Shown here: positions 33,481-47,400 of the stretch, piece by piece
How positions within the stretch are numbered: the first letter of the stretch is position 1
How the letters are laid out: every line of letters begins with the position of its first letter
Source: Haematococcus lacustris
Lineage: Eukaryota > Chlorophyta > Chlorophyceae > Chlamydomonadales > Haematococcaceae
Assembly: GCA_030144725.1 (NCBI GenBank)
Contig: JASKMD010000003.1
Span: 15,578,582-15,642,581, forward strand
Direction: 5' to 3'
Length of the DNA: 64,000 nucleotides
Program-made: the position numbers and the translations under genes
The notes under the pieces: model-generated
Seen by the model: only the letters and a program-made list of their open reading frames with translations
Told to the model about the DNA's origin: nothing
Database searches by the model: none

Positions 33481-34422
33481 ATGTCTCGGTAGTGATGTCC
33501 GCAGTGATATAGCAACACAACGAAGGCTGCGTACCTGCACACATGCTCTCGCTACAACGAACAAAGGACGTGAACAACGGAACCCGCAGAAAAGGCTACA
33601 ATAGACAAGTCCCGCGGTCACTTTGACTGATAGGCCACATAGTCTACTGTAATCAAAGGTGAAGGGTGCACATAGTGTCTTGATGAACCGCTAGAGTATA
33701 GAGCCGCTCCGTCTCTCGCTTGAGAGCGCGAGCGACGCAAATAACAAGTGCGAGCTAATCGATGCTAAGATGTGTGCTGTTGTCCTAAGTGAGGCATCAG
33801 CAATGGTATGAGTGCGTTAGACGGGCATTTCAGCTTTTCAGCTTCAAATCTCGCGATTGCGGCCGTCGCAACACAATGCGCGCGGGCATACATTACTTTG
33901 TTAGCTACATCACGGCAATGTCTAGAAGCTCGAGGGTGAAGGAGGCGTGCATGGTGATATCTGCCCACAAAATGTAGGCCAGGTTCACGCCTAGGTTGGA
34001 CATCATGTGTACAGTCATTGAAGCTCGGGACACCCATTACGTGTAGCTTAGTGAGTTCTCTACATCCTGATGTGCTTCGATCATCAGTTTGCTACGTGAG
34101 CGAGAAATAAACTCAGTGTACGGGATACCCCCCCTATTGCACCTTGCCCTTGGAAGACAAACTGTAATGACGGACCTCCATGTCCCGTGACGGACCAGAT
34201 GCGGTCGATGCTTGTGCATCGTCGATGTGTTGCCGCATGCACGGAGCTGGACCATCAGGAGCGACAGAGACAGCATCGAGCGTTTGCCTATCACATGGTT
34301 TCATTCACCAAGCCAGTCTACCACAGTCGGGTCGTCCATCACACAGCAGGGCTTCGGTGTCTGTCAACTGGCGTTGGCTATAGACATGCGGTCAGTGAGA
34401 GCTGCTGACCAGTCTCCGGATT
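33481..34422. other. Intergenic, nothing recognised
   Basis: About 940 bp. A roughly 30-bp string (CACCTTGCCCTTGGAAGACA and neighbours, 34140-34168) also occurs at 28357-28386, a likely repeat footprint. No gene seen. Confidence 0.6.
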
Positions 34423-34436
34423 GGTAGGCCACACTT

Positions 34437-36568
34437 CTAGTACCTCATCTTCACGCGTGGGTCCTTCGCAAGCTCAATGAGCACCCTGGTGATGAGCTCA
34501 GGGGCGCGCACCATGCAGTCCACCTGCAAGCTCAGAAACTTCCCTGACAGCCTCTTCACCACCTGCGGCCCCAGAGCAGGCGGCAGCAGGCTCTCAGGTC
34601 GCTGGCAAGCGCAGTGAGGCCCACATGCTGGTGCTGCATCACATGGCCCAGCTGGCGGGCACTGGTGTAGACCAGGCTTGCATTGGTGTTACAAAGTGTG
34701 ACAATGAGCTGGGGGGGTGCGGTGGCCGTCCTGCTAGGCCCCCTCTGATGTCATGTCGCTAGGACCGTGGCAGGACGGTTGCTCAATGTCCGAGGGACAC
34801 CTGCCTGACACAGCATGGAGATCAGCTCAACAGATGCAGCAGCCTGATGTCAGCCCCAGGGCCGTCCCACACGCCTTGGCCATGCTTCCGTGGGCGTCAT
34901 GACTCGCAGGACTTTGCACAGCCTGGCACACCCAGGCTGTGGCCAGGCCAAGGGGACCCTGCCAGCCTGGTGTGAGATCTGGGTGTGCGCAGCCCACCTT
35001 GACGTCTGCCGCCATGTCCACCTGCACCTGGCACACTCGCTGTATGGTGGCCACACAGTCCTGCAGGAAGCCGGGCTCGTTGCGGCCCACTATGGAGAAG
35101 CAGTGGCGGTGGGGGAACTGCACCAGGCTGGACAGGATGAGCCCATCAGTGCGCTCCGTGTTCTGCGGGCCAGCCAGACCAGCAGGCGGCAGGCTCATGC
35201 AGCCGTGGGCCCCGACACGGCGGGTCATGTGCCGGGCCTGGCTGCAGGATGAGGAAGGCAGGGTGGTGTGTAGTATTGGGGTGGCGCATAGCAGTTCTGG
35301 AGCTGCAGAGTTAAGGCTAAGCACGCCTGTTGGTTGACCAGGGCACAGTCAATGAGGGTGTCCAGGGCAGGAGATAACCCAGGGCAGGTTTCCACCTCAC
35401 ACTAGGCCTCACACCTCACACTCGGGAACTAGCAGCCCGCTTACGCTCCCTTGTCAGCCTTGTATGTCCAGCTGCCTGGTGAAGTACCTAGGAGGCCCCC
35501 TGGAGATGTGCCCAGCGGAGATGCGGCTCACAGCCTGCTGCCTACGCCCCTCATTCTCACCAGCCGTGGGTGCCTGCTGCATGCCTTACCCTACCAAAAC
35601 CTCAGGCAAGTCTCACGCCACACAGCCCATAGGCTGGCGTGACACCACCCGTGACATCACATGGGCCAGTGATGACTGGGCAGGCCGACAGGGGGCCGAG
35701 CATGCCTGTGGGTGAAGTGTGGCGGACATGGATTCATGCGTGTGACGTATTGGTGACTGCCATGCTACACATGCTGATGATGGTGATGCGATGAGGAGGA
35801 GCTGGACCGCAGCGAGCCCATCAGGCCTGAGGGCAAAACCCCTCTGCAAGTCAGGCGCGGGACCGCTTGTTGCGGTCAGCCTGGAGCAAGCGGTTTGAGG
35901 CGACTCAGCATAGGCAGGCCACACAACCCCTGCACTGGCGTTGAATCAATATCACCCCACCTGCAGCACCTCACAAACCAGTCCAACAAGCTTCCGGCTA
36001 TTAAGAGGGAGAGATGACTACTCCGATGAGGGAAACGGTGTGCATGAAAGAAAAGAGCTCACGCTTAACCACGGCCTGATCCCACAGCTCACGCCTAGGC
36101 TTCATCTACCCCCTACACCACCTGCCACCCACCTCCACCCAGTCTGGGGGATCCAGGAGGCCACGCATGGCCGACACAGCCACGTCCCACCGTGTGGCCC
36201 CCATTTCATTGATCACTTTGCCACTCCGCTCATCCACCAGCAGGCCCTGGCTATTGAGAGACAAGCCTGGGGCCATGGGCACGAGCAGCACTGTGTACAG
36301 CTGCTGACATGCTGCAGTGGGTATTGACGATGCAGTGTGGACGAGCCATTGTGGACTGCAACAAAAAAGCAGAGACAACCACACAGCGCAGGGCACCACC
36401 TTGTAGAGCTTCCGGGAGGTCGTCGTCGGATGTGATGCGTGATAGGTCCCCACACCGCACATGGTGGGAACGTCGCTGGCGTGTTATAGCAGGGAGCGAC
36501 GATGGAGAACGAGGTACAAGGGAGTAGCAGCGCAATGCCATCGCTGAGCCCAACGCGCTGCCTGACAT
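34437..36568 (-). CDS. DUF493/YbeD-family protein, probably plastid-targeted
   Basis: Four phase-consistent exons (transcript order): 36568-36400, 36311-36133, 35162-34998 and 34601-34437, 225 residues. Exon 1 gives a Ser/Arg-rich leader (MSGSALGSAMALRCYSLVPR), resembling a chloroplast transit peptide. Exons 3 and 4 carry the DUF493 (YbeD) pattern: QFPHRHCFSIVGRNEPGF, then LSGKFLSLQVD and a C-terminal L-x-x-DPRVKMRY. Bacterial YbeD is a small ferredoxin-like-fold protein of unclear role, and plants have longer plastid versions. Exon 2 (VDERSGKVINEMGATRWDVA) matches the extra N-terminal part as I recall it. The last exon and part of the intron were copied to 20561-21010. Confidence 0.72.
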
Positions 36569-37042
36569 TCGTGTTCATGTGCAAGCTGGTTCTATCCTGG
36601 TATTATTATCTCGTCGGTTCGCGGATAGGCCCTCGGTCTACGCAGAGAATCAGAGGAAAATAGAATACCCAAAGTTACGCGAATAGACCCTATGTGAGGA
36701 GCTGCATGCGAGCCCGCGATATCTTACGCAACATGCCTGGCATGGGTCTTGAAGTTCAAGTTGAACCTGTCTATTTCCTTGTTGGGTCCTCCAGCTCCCA
36801 GCTGCATTGCACCCAGCTGCAAACCAAGCCAATCCTCGTATAACCCTCGTACAACTTAGACTTTACGGCCCTGGAGCTTTGAACTATTCAATGCTAAAGA
36901 TACCTGGGAGGTAAATACATGACTATAAAAACTATAGCATAGGTACCTTGCGAATGTCGCAATTACACACTCGAGCAAAGTGATATGTGCTTTGTGAGCA
37001 ATCGGCGTTTTCGCCCCCGTGCGACGTTTCAACGTCGCACCA
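36569..37042. other. Shared upstream region between the DUF493 and FLV genes
   Basis: A 474-bp divergent spacer, less GC-rich than the flanking exons. It probably holds both promoters. No specific motif recognised. Confidence 0.5.
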
Positions 37043-38398
37043 ATGTTGCAAGGCTGCAAGGTGCCGGATTCCAATCGCCTAGCGAATCCACGATGTGGGA
37101 GTAGTATGCGGCCGAAAGCGCTGAGGCTACCTATCGAGTCTCGCGCCCCGCACAACCCATGTCGCGCGAGTGTGCCACCTCATCAAAAAGCGAGACCTAC
37201 TGTGTGCTTCGCGGTGGTAAAGCCCACCGCCCCGCCAGACACAAAGGTACGAGGACAACCACCTGTCCAGGCTTGTTTCCGTGTATACCTCGTGTTCCGT
37301 GAGCACACAGGCCCAGGGGTGTGTTGGTTCGCTGCAGCCCCCTTGTCCCTCACTAGAGCTTCCATTTGAGCCGGACCACCAGGGACCACTAGTGGCCACT
37401 AGCGGGAATACTAGGGACCACTAGTTGGCAATAGTCGCCCGACTCAAGTGGTGTCATTGGACTGTGTGGAGGATACCCAGTGCACATGGACATGGTGCAT
37501 GAGTGCCTACCACCTACATCATTGCCTGACCCGCGAGGGCTATTGTGTAGAGTGGGCATGAAAACATGCACTAATGTAAGCTGATGACAGCTCAACAAAG
37601 GGGGGCACACACTACTGTGCCTCAGCAGGCTGCTGCTGCTGTTGTGCCTTGGGAGGCTTGTCTCGCAGCCGCTTGTAGCCCAGGCCAGGGTACTCCTTGC
37701 CCTTGGCTGGCAGCGCTCCCTGGTCTGGCCAGAAGCACAGCTCCAACGGCCGCCACCTCCTCCAGCATCCCATCCTCTTCTTCTTAGCCATCATGCGATG
37801 TCAGCTGTCGTTGCTGTTGGTTTGCTGCAGCAAGCGCCTGTGGAGGCAGTGTTAGTCGACAGTGTGACTGTGCAAGACCTGGCCAGCGGCGTCAAGGTCC
37901 TGCGGGGCCTCTGCAGCAATAAGCTGCGCATGGAGGTGGAGTACATGTTGAAGCATGGCACAAGTGACAACAGCTACCTAATCTCTGTGAGTGACATGAC
38001 AGGTGTTGTGGTATGCCCCTGCCACGCCTCTAGCCCCCGGAAACTGTTCTAGTCGAAGCAGGAGCGTTGGCATGTTTACACGAGGTTACCTGAGCCTGTG
38101 TGTGGTGAGGTTGAGTCGGCCCCTGCCACGCACTGCCTCTAGGTGCCTGGCGCCACTGTGTTGGTGGACGTCCCTTATGAGGCCTATGAGACCATGTTCA
38201 GTAAGTGGCTCAGCTGACCTGGCTCCCAGGCTGTGAAGGACAGGCTGGCAGCAGCAGCACCTTACCCAGTGTTGCTCACCCAGCTCAACAGCTCAGCAGG
38301 TACAGCTGTGAAAGCCAGCATGGCCCAGCCCCTTTCCAAGCTTCACCCAACAGGGTGCTGTCTACCCCTCACCTCACCACAAGCACCAGATGCACCCG

Positions 38399-38476
<78 letters not shown>

Positions 38477-41400
38477 TGTCGACTCCCCTCCGCCCCTCAC
38501 CCCTGACCCCACAGTGTCTACCCTGGCGAGCGCCACACCGCTGGCTGGTCTGACCCACCTGGTGTTGACGCACCTGGACCCCAAGGCCCTGCCCACTCTT
38601 GAGGCGGTGCTGAGTGCGGCCACTGCTGCGGGGGCCAGGCCCACACTCATCTTGTCCAACCCGGCGCTCCGCCTGCTGCAGGCCACATGGGGTGCGGCGC
38701 CTCCTGCTCCCACACACCAAGACAGACACTGCTTCATAGGATGCATGCGCCTTGTACAGCTGCTAACCCAGCCCAGCCCAGCCCAGCCCAGCCCAGCCCA
38801 GCCCAGCCCAGCCCAGCCCAGCCCAGCCCAGCCCAGCCCAGCCCAGCCCAGCCCAGCCCAGCCCAGCCCAGCCCAGCCCAGCCCAGCCCAGCCCAGCCCA
38901 GCCCAGCCCAGCCCAGCCCAGCCCAGCCCAGCCCAGCCCAGCCCAGCCCAGCCCAGCCCAGCCCAGCCCAGCCCAGCCCAGCCCAGCCCAGCCCAGCCCA
39001 GCCCAGCCCAGCCCAGCCCAGCCCAGCCCAGCCCTGCCCAGCCCAGCCCTGTATGCTTCAGGGGCAGTTCAAGGCTGTACAGGCGCCGGCCACTTGCTGC
39101 TTGTTGCTGCAGGTGAGGCGGCGGCCAAGGCCAGCCTGCTGTCCCGCGTGCAGCTCAGCTCCGCCCGGTCAGGCCAGGTGGTGGCCCTAGGCAGCCAGCC
39201 AGGCCAGGAGCTGAGGCTGGAGCTCACGCCCACACCCCGCTGGCCAGACCTCATGGCAAGTGTGACCCTGAGAGCAGCAAGTGTGACATGGGGATGTGGC
39301 AGCTGGCACGGAGCTTGAGCCCACATTCCCGGCAGCTGCATGACTCAGCTATGCCCCTCTGCCATGGCAACCCTCACACCGCTTAGTGCTTGCTCCTGCT
39401 CTATGAGCTGAGCCAGCCTGGCAATGGGCGGGGTGCTGGATGTGCAGACCGTGTACCACCCGCCCTCGCGCACCCTGTTCTCATCAAAGCTGTTCTCAGC
39501 CCATGTGGCACCCCCCAAGGTGGGTCGGGCCACATCAGGCCACCTCAGGGGCTGCTGTGCTCTGTTGCACAGGCGGAGCAGGGGCTGCTGCGTCTGGTGG
39601 GCAACACCACAGCCCCAATATCTGGTCACAGCCACTGGTCACAGCAACCACATAGCAACCACGTATCAACCACACAACAGCTGGGGTAGGAGCCTGCCTA
39701 GGGCAGGGTAGGGTATGCAGGGTATGCAGGTCAGGTTGCACTGCCCTCCCTTTTCCTGCCTTGACTCGACCCAACACCTCCTACCCTACACCCCCTACCT
39801 CACACTTCCTACCTCACACTTCCTACACCCCCCCGACCGCCCCCCCCTTACCCCCCTACCCCTCCCTCTCCCCCTGCCCCCTGCAGGGCGCAGTGTTTGA
39901 CACTCAGAGTGGGGGCTGGGAGGCCTACAAGGACGACTGGCGCTACTTCTTCGACTGCATGCTGGCGCCCTCTCCACGCCAAGCGGCCGCCGCCCTGGAG
40001 AAGCTGGACATCGTGGCCGCCACACAGGGGGCGCGGGAGCGGCCTGCAGCCCAGCTGGGGCAGCAGGTCAATGCCAATGTGCAGCGGTGGGTGGAGGGCG
40101 CAGAGGGGTGTGCCATGAGGGGTGATGAGCCGTGAGATATCCGCCGGCAAGTAGAGGGGGCCGCTGCTGCTGGTAACTGCCCGCTACAGCTGCCTGACTT
40201 GGTGTTGTGCAGCCTTGGTGGTGGTGGGTGGTGGTGGCGGTGGTTGGTGACCCATTCATGCCCATGCCCATGCCCATGCCCATGCCTGCATCTGCCACTG
40301 CCAGCTGCTACCCAAACAAGCGCCTCGCCTGTTGCTACCCCAACCCCCAAACCTGACCTAGGCCCACTCCCCCGCTGCCCCGGGCTGCTGTGTCTTCATT
40401 GGTTCAGGCTCATTGCTCCCCTGAAGGAAGAGTTTGGCTGGCTGCGGGCCCTGCTGGTAGGGCGCTCCAGCCCCCCTGGGCCCCGCAGCCCCCCCTCCCC
40501 CTCCCAGGCCTCCCCTGCCGACCTCAGAACCCCAGCCACCCAGCCGCTGAGCGTGGCGGTGGTGGCCCCCCTGCATGGCCCCGCCATCAGCTCAGCCCTG
40601 ACTCAGCTGCTGCGGGAGTACCAGGACTGGGTGGCTCAGCAGATTAAGGCTGCGGACGCCGCCAGCGTGCTGGTGCTGTATGCGAGTAAGTGCTGGGCAG
40701 GCAGGGGGTAGGCTGGCAGGCAAGGGGGCGGGCGGGCGGGCTGGCATGGGGCATGGGGGCAGGCAGGGGGCCAGGCTGGCAGGCAGGGGCGCTCTGCTGG
40801 GGGTTTGTGGTGTAGGATGCTCTGCTGGGGCTGGTGCGGGATGGTGGCAGCAGGGGAAGCGATTGCACGAGGTCAGGACCAGGGGCAGGGCAAGGGCAAG
40901 GGCCAGGGGAGTATGGTTTGATAGCATGGAGCCCCGCCCCGCCCCGCCCAGCTCACCTCCGCATCAACAGATGAGCCAGGTCATTGCTGACTCACGGCTA
41001 CCCCGCCTGCTTGCTGCCGGTGCGCTGTGCTGCAGGTGCGTACGGCAACACTGCAGCTCTAGCACAGGTAGGGCTGAGCCCAGCACTGGTGGAGAGGGGC
41101 TGGGCATGAGGGACCCTGTAGGGTTGAGAGTGACCCGGCAGCCGCAGTGTGACGGCCCAGGGCCATGGCCGTAACCCTTTGGCAGCTCCCTGTGGCACCA
41201 TCTCATCCCCCCTGAACCCGTGGCCCTCTCCCTGACCCCCTCACCCTCTCCCTGACCCCCTCACCCCTCCCTGACCCCCTCACCCTCTCCCTGACCCCCT
41301 CACCCCTCCCTGAACCCCCTCACTCCCTCACCCCCTCAGCCCTTGGTTTCGTGTTGTCGATCCATGATGTCAATGGTGTCCATGATGTCCATGGGGCGCA

Positions 41401-44400
41401 GGCCATCAGCCGCGGCATCACCAAGTCTGGCGTTGGGGTTGAGACGCTGAACCTTGAGGAGGCTAGCCTGCCTGAGGTGGAGGAAGCTATCAAGAAGGCG
41501 GATGGTTTCATCATAGGTGTGAAGGAGTGACACGCCTGCCACAACCACCGCAGGATGCTTGTCCACTGTGTGTTGCCTTATGGTGGCAGATTTTATGCGC
41601 CACGCCTGCATGCGCACATGCATGTGCATGCTGCCATTGCCATGCAGGCAGCCCAACCCTTGGGGGCCATATGCCCACCCAGGTCACCGTAGCCCTGGGC
41701 ACCCTGCTGCGTGAGCAGTCAGCCAAGAGCATGCCCTGCGGGGTGTTTGGCAGCTTTGGGTGAGTGCAGCAGCAGGCGGTGCTGCATTGCGGGCCGGGCC
41801 CCTGGAGGCCTGTGCAGCTGGCAGTCATGCGCATGGGGGTAGGCACGCGCATGGGGCGCAGGCTCGCAGCTGTTGGAGTGACAGTGTGACATGGCATTGT
41901 GGGCTGAGGGCTGGAACGGGGTGGCTGAGTGGGGCAGGGCGGTTTGAGCACCTGAGTCCTGCTTGACGGAGCTTTCAGGGGTGAGGGTGGGTGGGGTGCT
42001 GCTGGGGGAGGGGTGCACTGACAGCCAGGCTGAACAGGTGGCGGCTTGCTTGCCTGAGCTGGTAGGGTCGGCCTAAACAGGCCAGGTACCGAGCACCATC
42101 ACCCCCTGCACTGCCCCACACAACCCCCACACAGGACGCGCTGTTGCCCCAGGTGACACGGTTTGTTGCGGCAGCTTGGCTCACAACTGGGATGGTGGGT
42201 TTGGGTCGCAGGTGGAGCGGCGAGGCAGTGGATGAGATGGAGAGGCGGTTGCGAGATGCTGGCTTCGCCTTCGCCTTCCCCGCCATCCGTGTAAAGTTTA
42301 AGCCCACGGCCAAGGTGCAGTCAGCCCCCCGGCCCTGCCAGGCTGTCACATTGGTACAGGCTGCAGCAGGTCACGCGCCCCATGCTGTACTCCACAACCA
42401 CTGCACCCGATGCCCCAACCCTACAACATCTATATGTATCAACAACATCTATATCTACATAAAAAAATTAGGGGGTCAAGATGAAAAATGTGCTCGGAAT
42501 GGCCTGCGATTCTGCGTGCGACCTCGCCAACGTTTTTCACCGCATAGTACATCGAGGAAACCCAGCGCGAGTCACTGTGCGGTAAGATCAAAAGTCGTTC
42601 TGAAAATTGGAGGCCTTAAAAATAAAGATGAGTAGTGGGTCTGGTAATGTAGAGGCCAGCGCGTCTACTCGCGATGTTTCGTTTTGAATGGTCTGGCCGG
42701 CCCGTCAACCGACAGTCCAGTCAAACAAAGACACCCTACCCCTGCGGAGTACAGCCCCGGCCTCAATGCCTGGCGTTTGCGGCTGCTCTCCACCTGTTCC
42801 TTTCACTGCCAGCTCCCTAGATGTAGATGTAGATGTAGATGCTCACGGATGCGGCGCTTGGCCGTGTCGTGCGTGGCGTGCACGTCAACCTTGCGCACTG
42901 TCTATGCGGTAAAACATGTTCAGCCTCTGCTTCAGCGCGAGGGAGCCTCACGTCCCCAATGCACCTGATGGCAGGTGTCTAGCCCCGAAAAGCAGTCAGG
43001 CTAGCAGCAGGGCAGCAGCAGCAGGGGCAGCAGCTGCAGGGGCAGCAGCAGCAGGGGCAGCACCTGCAGGGGCAGCAGCAGCATCAGGAGCAGCAGCAGC
43101 AGCAGCAGCAGGAGCAGGAGCAGCAGCAGCAGCAGCAGGGGCAGCAGCAGCAGCAGTAGCAGGGGCCGCAGCAGCAGGGGCAGCAGGGGCAGCAGCAGCA
43201 GGGGCAGCAGGGGCAGCAGCAGCAGGGGCAGGAGCAGCAGGGGCAGCAGCAGCAGGGGCAGGGGCAGCAGCAGCAGCAGGGGCAGCAGTAGCAGGGGCAG
43301 CAGCAGCAGGTGCAGCAGCAGCAGCAGGTGCAGCAGTAGCAGGGGCAGCAGCAGCAGGGGCAGCAGCAGCAGGGGCAGCAGTAGCAGGGGCAGCAGCAGC
43401 AGGGGCAGCAGCAGCAGGGGCAGCAGTAGCAGGGGTAGCAGCATCAGGGCAGCAGCAGTTGCAGGGGCAGCAGCAGCAGGGGCAGGAGCAGCAGGGGCAG
43501 CAGCAGCAGCTGCAGGGGCAGCAGGGGCAGCAGCAGCAGGGGCAGCAGTAGCAGGGGCAGCAGCGGCAGGGCAGCAGTGGCAGCAGCAGCAGCAGCAGGA
43601 GCAGCAGCAACAGCAGCAGCAGCGGCAGCAGCGGCTGGGGCGGCGGCGGCAGCAGCAGGGGAAGCAGCAGCGGCAGCAGCAGGGGAAGCAGCAGCGGCAG
43701 CAGCAGCAGCAAGGTCAGCAGCATCAGGGCGAAATGTTACGTCTGAGCTGCGATCATGGCTCGGCACGGGGTGGCGCCAGTGCGCGGAAAGAAATATAAC
43801 ATCACGCAGGTTGGCCCATCAATTTGAATGAAATGAACATAGCGCAGGTTGGTTCATCATGGTCCAGGGACTGGGCTGCACCTCACGGATGCGGCGCTTG
43901 GCCGTGGCGTGGGTGGCGTGCACTCTGCGCACTGCCTATGCGCACTGCCTATGCGTGCACTTTGCGCACTGCCTATGCGGTAAAACATGCTCAGCCTCTG
44001 CTTCAGCGCAAGGGAGCCTCACGTCCCCAATGCACCTGATGGCAGGTGTCTAGCCCCGTAAAGCAGCCAGGCGAGCAGCAGGGGCAGCAACAGCAGGGGC
44101 AGCAGCTGCAGGGGCAGCAGGGGCAGGGGCAGCAGCCGCGGCAGCAGCAGTAGTAGGCAGCAGGCAACAGCAGGGGCAGGAGCAGCAAGGGCAGCAGCAG
44201 CAGGGGCAGCAGCAGCAGGGGAAGCAGTAACAGGGGCTGCAGGGGCAGCAGCAGCAGGGGCAGCAGGGGCAGCAGGGGCAGCAGCGGCAGCGGCAGCAGT
44301 GGCAGGGGCGGCAGGGGCAGTAGGTGCAGGGGCAGCAGAAGCAGGGGCAGCAGCGGCAGCGGCAGCAGGGGCAGCAGGGGCAGCAGCAGCAGGGGCAGCA

Positions 44401-47400
44401 GCGGCAGCAGCAGCAGCGGCGGCGGCGGCAGCAGTAGGGGCAGCAGCAGCGGCATCATCACCAGCAGCAGCAGGGGCAGCAGTAGCAGGGGCAGCAGCAG
44501 CAGGGGCAGCAGCAGCAGGGGCAGCAGGGGCAGGGGCGGCAGGGGCAGTAGGGGTAGCAGCAGCAGGGGCAGCAGGGGCAGCAGCGGCATCAGCAGCAGC
44601 GGCATCAGCGGCAGCGGCATCAGCGGCAGCGGCGGTGGCGGCAGCAGCAGGGGCAGCAGCAGGGGCAGCAGCAGCGGCAGCAGCAGCGGCTTCATCACCA
44701 GCAGCAGCAGGGGCAGCAGTAGCAGGGGCAGCAGCAGCAGGGGCAGCAGCATCAGGGGCAACAGCAACAGGGGCAGCAGAAGGCAGCAGTAGGCAGCGGT
44801 AGGCAACAGCAAGGGCAGCAGCAGCAGGGGCAGGAGGGGCAGCAGCGGCAGCGGCAGCAGCGGCAGCAGTGGCAGCAGTGGCAGCTGTGGCATCAGCAGC
44901 AGCAGCGGGAGCGGCATCAGCGGCAGCGGCGGCGGCGGCGGCAGCAGGGGCAGCAGCAGGAGCAGCAGGGGCAGCAGCAGCAGGGGCAACAGGGGCAGCA
45001 GAAGGCAGCAGCAGGCAGCGGTAGGCAACAGCAAGGGCAGGAGCAGCAGGGGCTGCAGCGGCAGCGGCAGCAGCGGCAGCAGCGGCAGCAGCGGCATCAG
45101 CGGCAGTGGCATCGGCATCAGCGGCAGCGGCGGCGGCGGCAGCAGCAGGGGCAGCAGCAGCGGCATCATCACCAGCAGCAGCAGCAGGGGCAGCAGCAGC
45201 GGCATCATCATCATCAGCAGCAGGGGTAGCAGTAGCAGGGGCAGAAGCAGCAGGGGCAGCAGCATTGGTAGCAGTAGCAGGGGCAGCAGCAGCAGGGGCA
45301 GCAGTTAACCGACAACTAACATGGCATGATGGCGTAACAACATATTGGCATGATGGCATGACAACATATTGGCATAACGACATGTTGGCACAACATTATC
45401 TTTGCTTTACTACTGCTTTGCTGTTGATGCTATGAACATGTTGCATTGGGCTTTCAACAGGTAGTAGCTTTACGGCCGTCCCAGCCACGCATTGCAGCCA
45501 TGTCTTTCTGTCCGTCCGATGTGGGACGGGCCTACTGTACTAGTATAGGAATACAACATCTATACATAGATACTGGTCATTACACCCTGTGCACTACTCC
45601 TCAGCCTGCGCCTCGTCATCATTCTTGACACTATTCCTCCTCGCCCCCTCACTCTTGACACCACACCTGGCCCGGACATCAGTCAGCCAGGCCTGCCTCA
45701 GACCTGCTCCACCCGGTCCTGGACTTAGACTGCTGCGAAGCTGACGGGACAGTATCCACCCCAGCAACTTAAGGCTTGAACAACTGCACCATGTCTTTTG
45801 TCGCCGTCCTGGGCTGCACGGAATACTCTTCTCTGCGGTTATGTGCATGCTGTCTGAGCGGCTGATGTGAAATGGTTTACACATTTCGTCACACCTTTCA
45901 TCCCACCTGTCGCGCGTGACTGCAGGACGTGTTGATCTGCGAAGATAGCGGGCGCGACCTGGCACTGCGCGTGAAGAAAAAGGCGCGCGCTAAGGAAGCA
46001 AACGCAGCAGCGGGAAAAGGCGCGCAAAATGCGTCCGGCTCGCAGCTGGCGGCCGGGCGACTGGTGGGCTCGCTGGCGGTGCTGACGGCGCGTGATGACG
46101 ACGCGTCCGCCGCGATGTTGGCAAGCTGGATTGCGCAAGTAAGCCCTCGCACACACAACCAGCCCGATGGTGAGCTGAGCTTCGCACAATGCTTTTGTGT
46201 CTCGCTCGGTTGGCCTACCCGTCCCTTCCGTGCATGCGCCAGTGCACAGCTTGGGCTGCATGTTGGCTGGGGCATTGCTTGTTTGGCTGAGCAGTGTACA
46301 GTATGCAGTGTGATTCATCTGTGCGGGTGTAGAAGTACATAGCAGCAGGCAACTACTGGTGGGAGGGTAGCAAGGTCACGCCCCGAGGCTACTCTTCTCC
46401 TGCAATGCAGGCCTGAACGCAAGGGCATAGTCTTACTTCCTCTCTTTGAGGAGGCAGCTGTTGTCAGTTTCCACATATAGACCTGCCATGGCCCTGAGAG
46501 TCCCTCTGCCGCCTTCAACCGCCTCTTTACCTCACTGTTTACCTCACTGTTTACCTCTTTACCTCACTGTAACTTAGCAGCCCCTGACTGCTCCTGCCCA
46601 GAGCGTGAGTGAGGGGGTGGGGGTCAGGCTGGGGCAGGGTCGACAGGTAGTGGGCCATGGCAGTCGCTGACACTGCGCCCCTGTCACCCCCCACAGGCCA
46701 GCTTTGACCCCCCTGGGCTGACCGTGTCTGTGAAGAAGGACCGGGCCATGGAGCCACTGCTTCAGGTGGGCCTGGCAATCGGGCAGTGGGCCGGGGCAAT
46801 CTGGCTAGGCTGCCTGGCTGGGCTCAAAGGAGCTGAGAGGCGTTACATGAAGTCAGAAGGCGGGTGGGCGGGCATGCAGATAGGCAGGCGGGCGGTAGGC
46901 GGGTGGGAGGATAGGCAGGCGGACAGATAGGCAGGCGGGCGAATAGGCAGCCATGGCCGGCCATCCAGCTGTTTGCGTGGAGAGCCCATACCACCTCTCT
47001 CGCCATCCTAGTTAGCTGCTCACGTGACAAGGGTGATCAGCCAGATCAGTGTTTGATCACGCCACCGGGGAGCGGTGCCGTGTGCATGCACGCGTGTGTG
47101 TGTGGTTGTGCTGCAGGTTGGCAACCGTTTTGCCATCAGCATGGTGCCTGAGGGCCAGGACAAGCTGATCATGCGCCGCCTGGCCCGGCCCTTTGTACCA
47201 GGGGAGGACAGGCTGGCAGGGCTGGACACCTCCCCCAGTGAGCTCACGGGCGCACCTCTGCTGCAGGTGCGGCCCCCTCCCCGGGCAGGAGGCCCGCTGT
47301 GCTGCCCAGCCGCCTTGCTAGCATGCGCAGCCAGGCAGGTGGCAGCGAGGGTGGGCTGGTGGCTGTGTGCGTAAGAGGTTGGCTGGTGACTCGACCTCGA

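Noticed and set aside
42916..45383. Long Ala-rich and Leu-rich frames on both strands
   Set aside because: They come from GCA/GGGGCA repeats inside the FLV intron, between two exons that join in phase.
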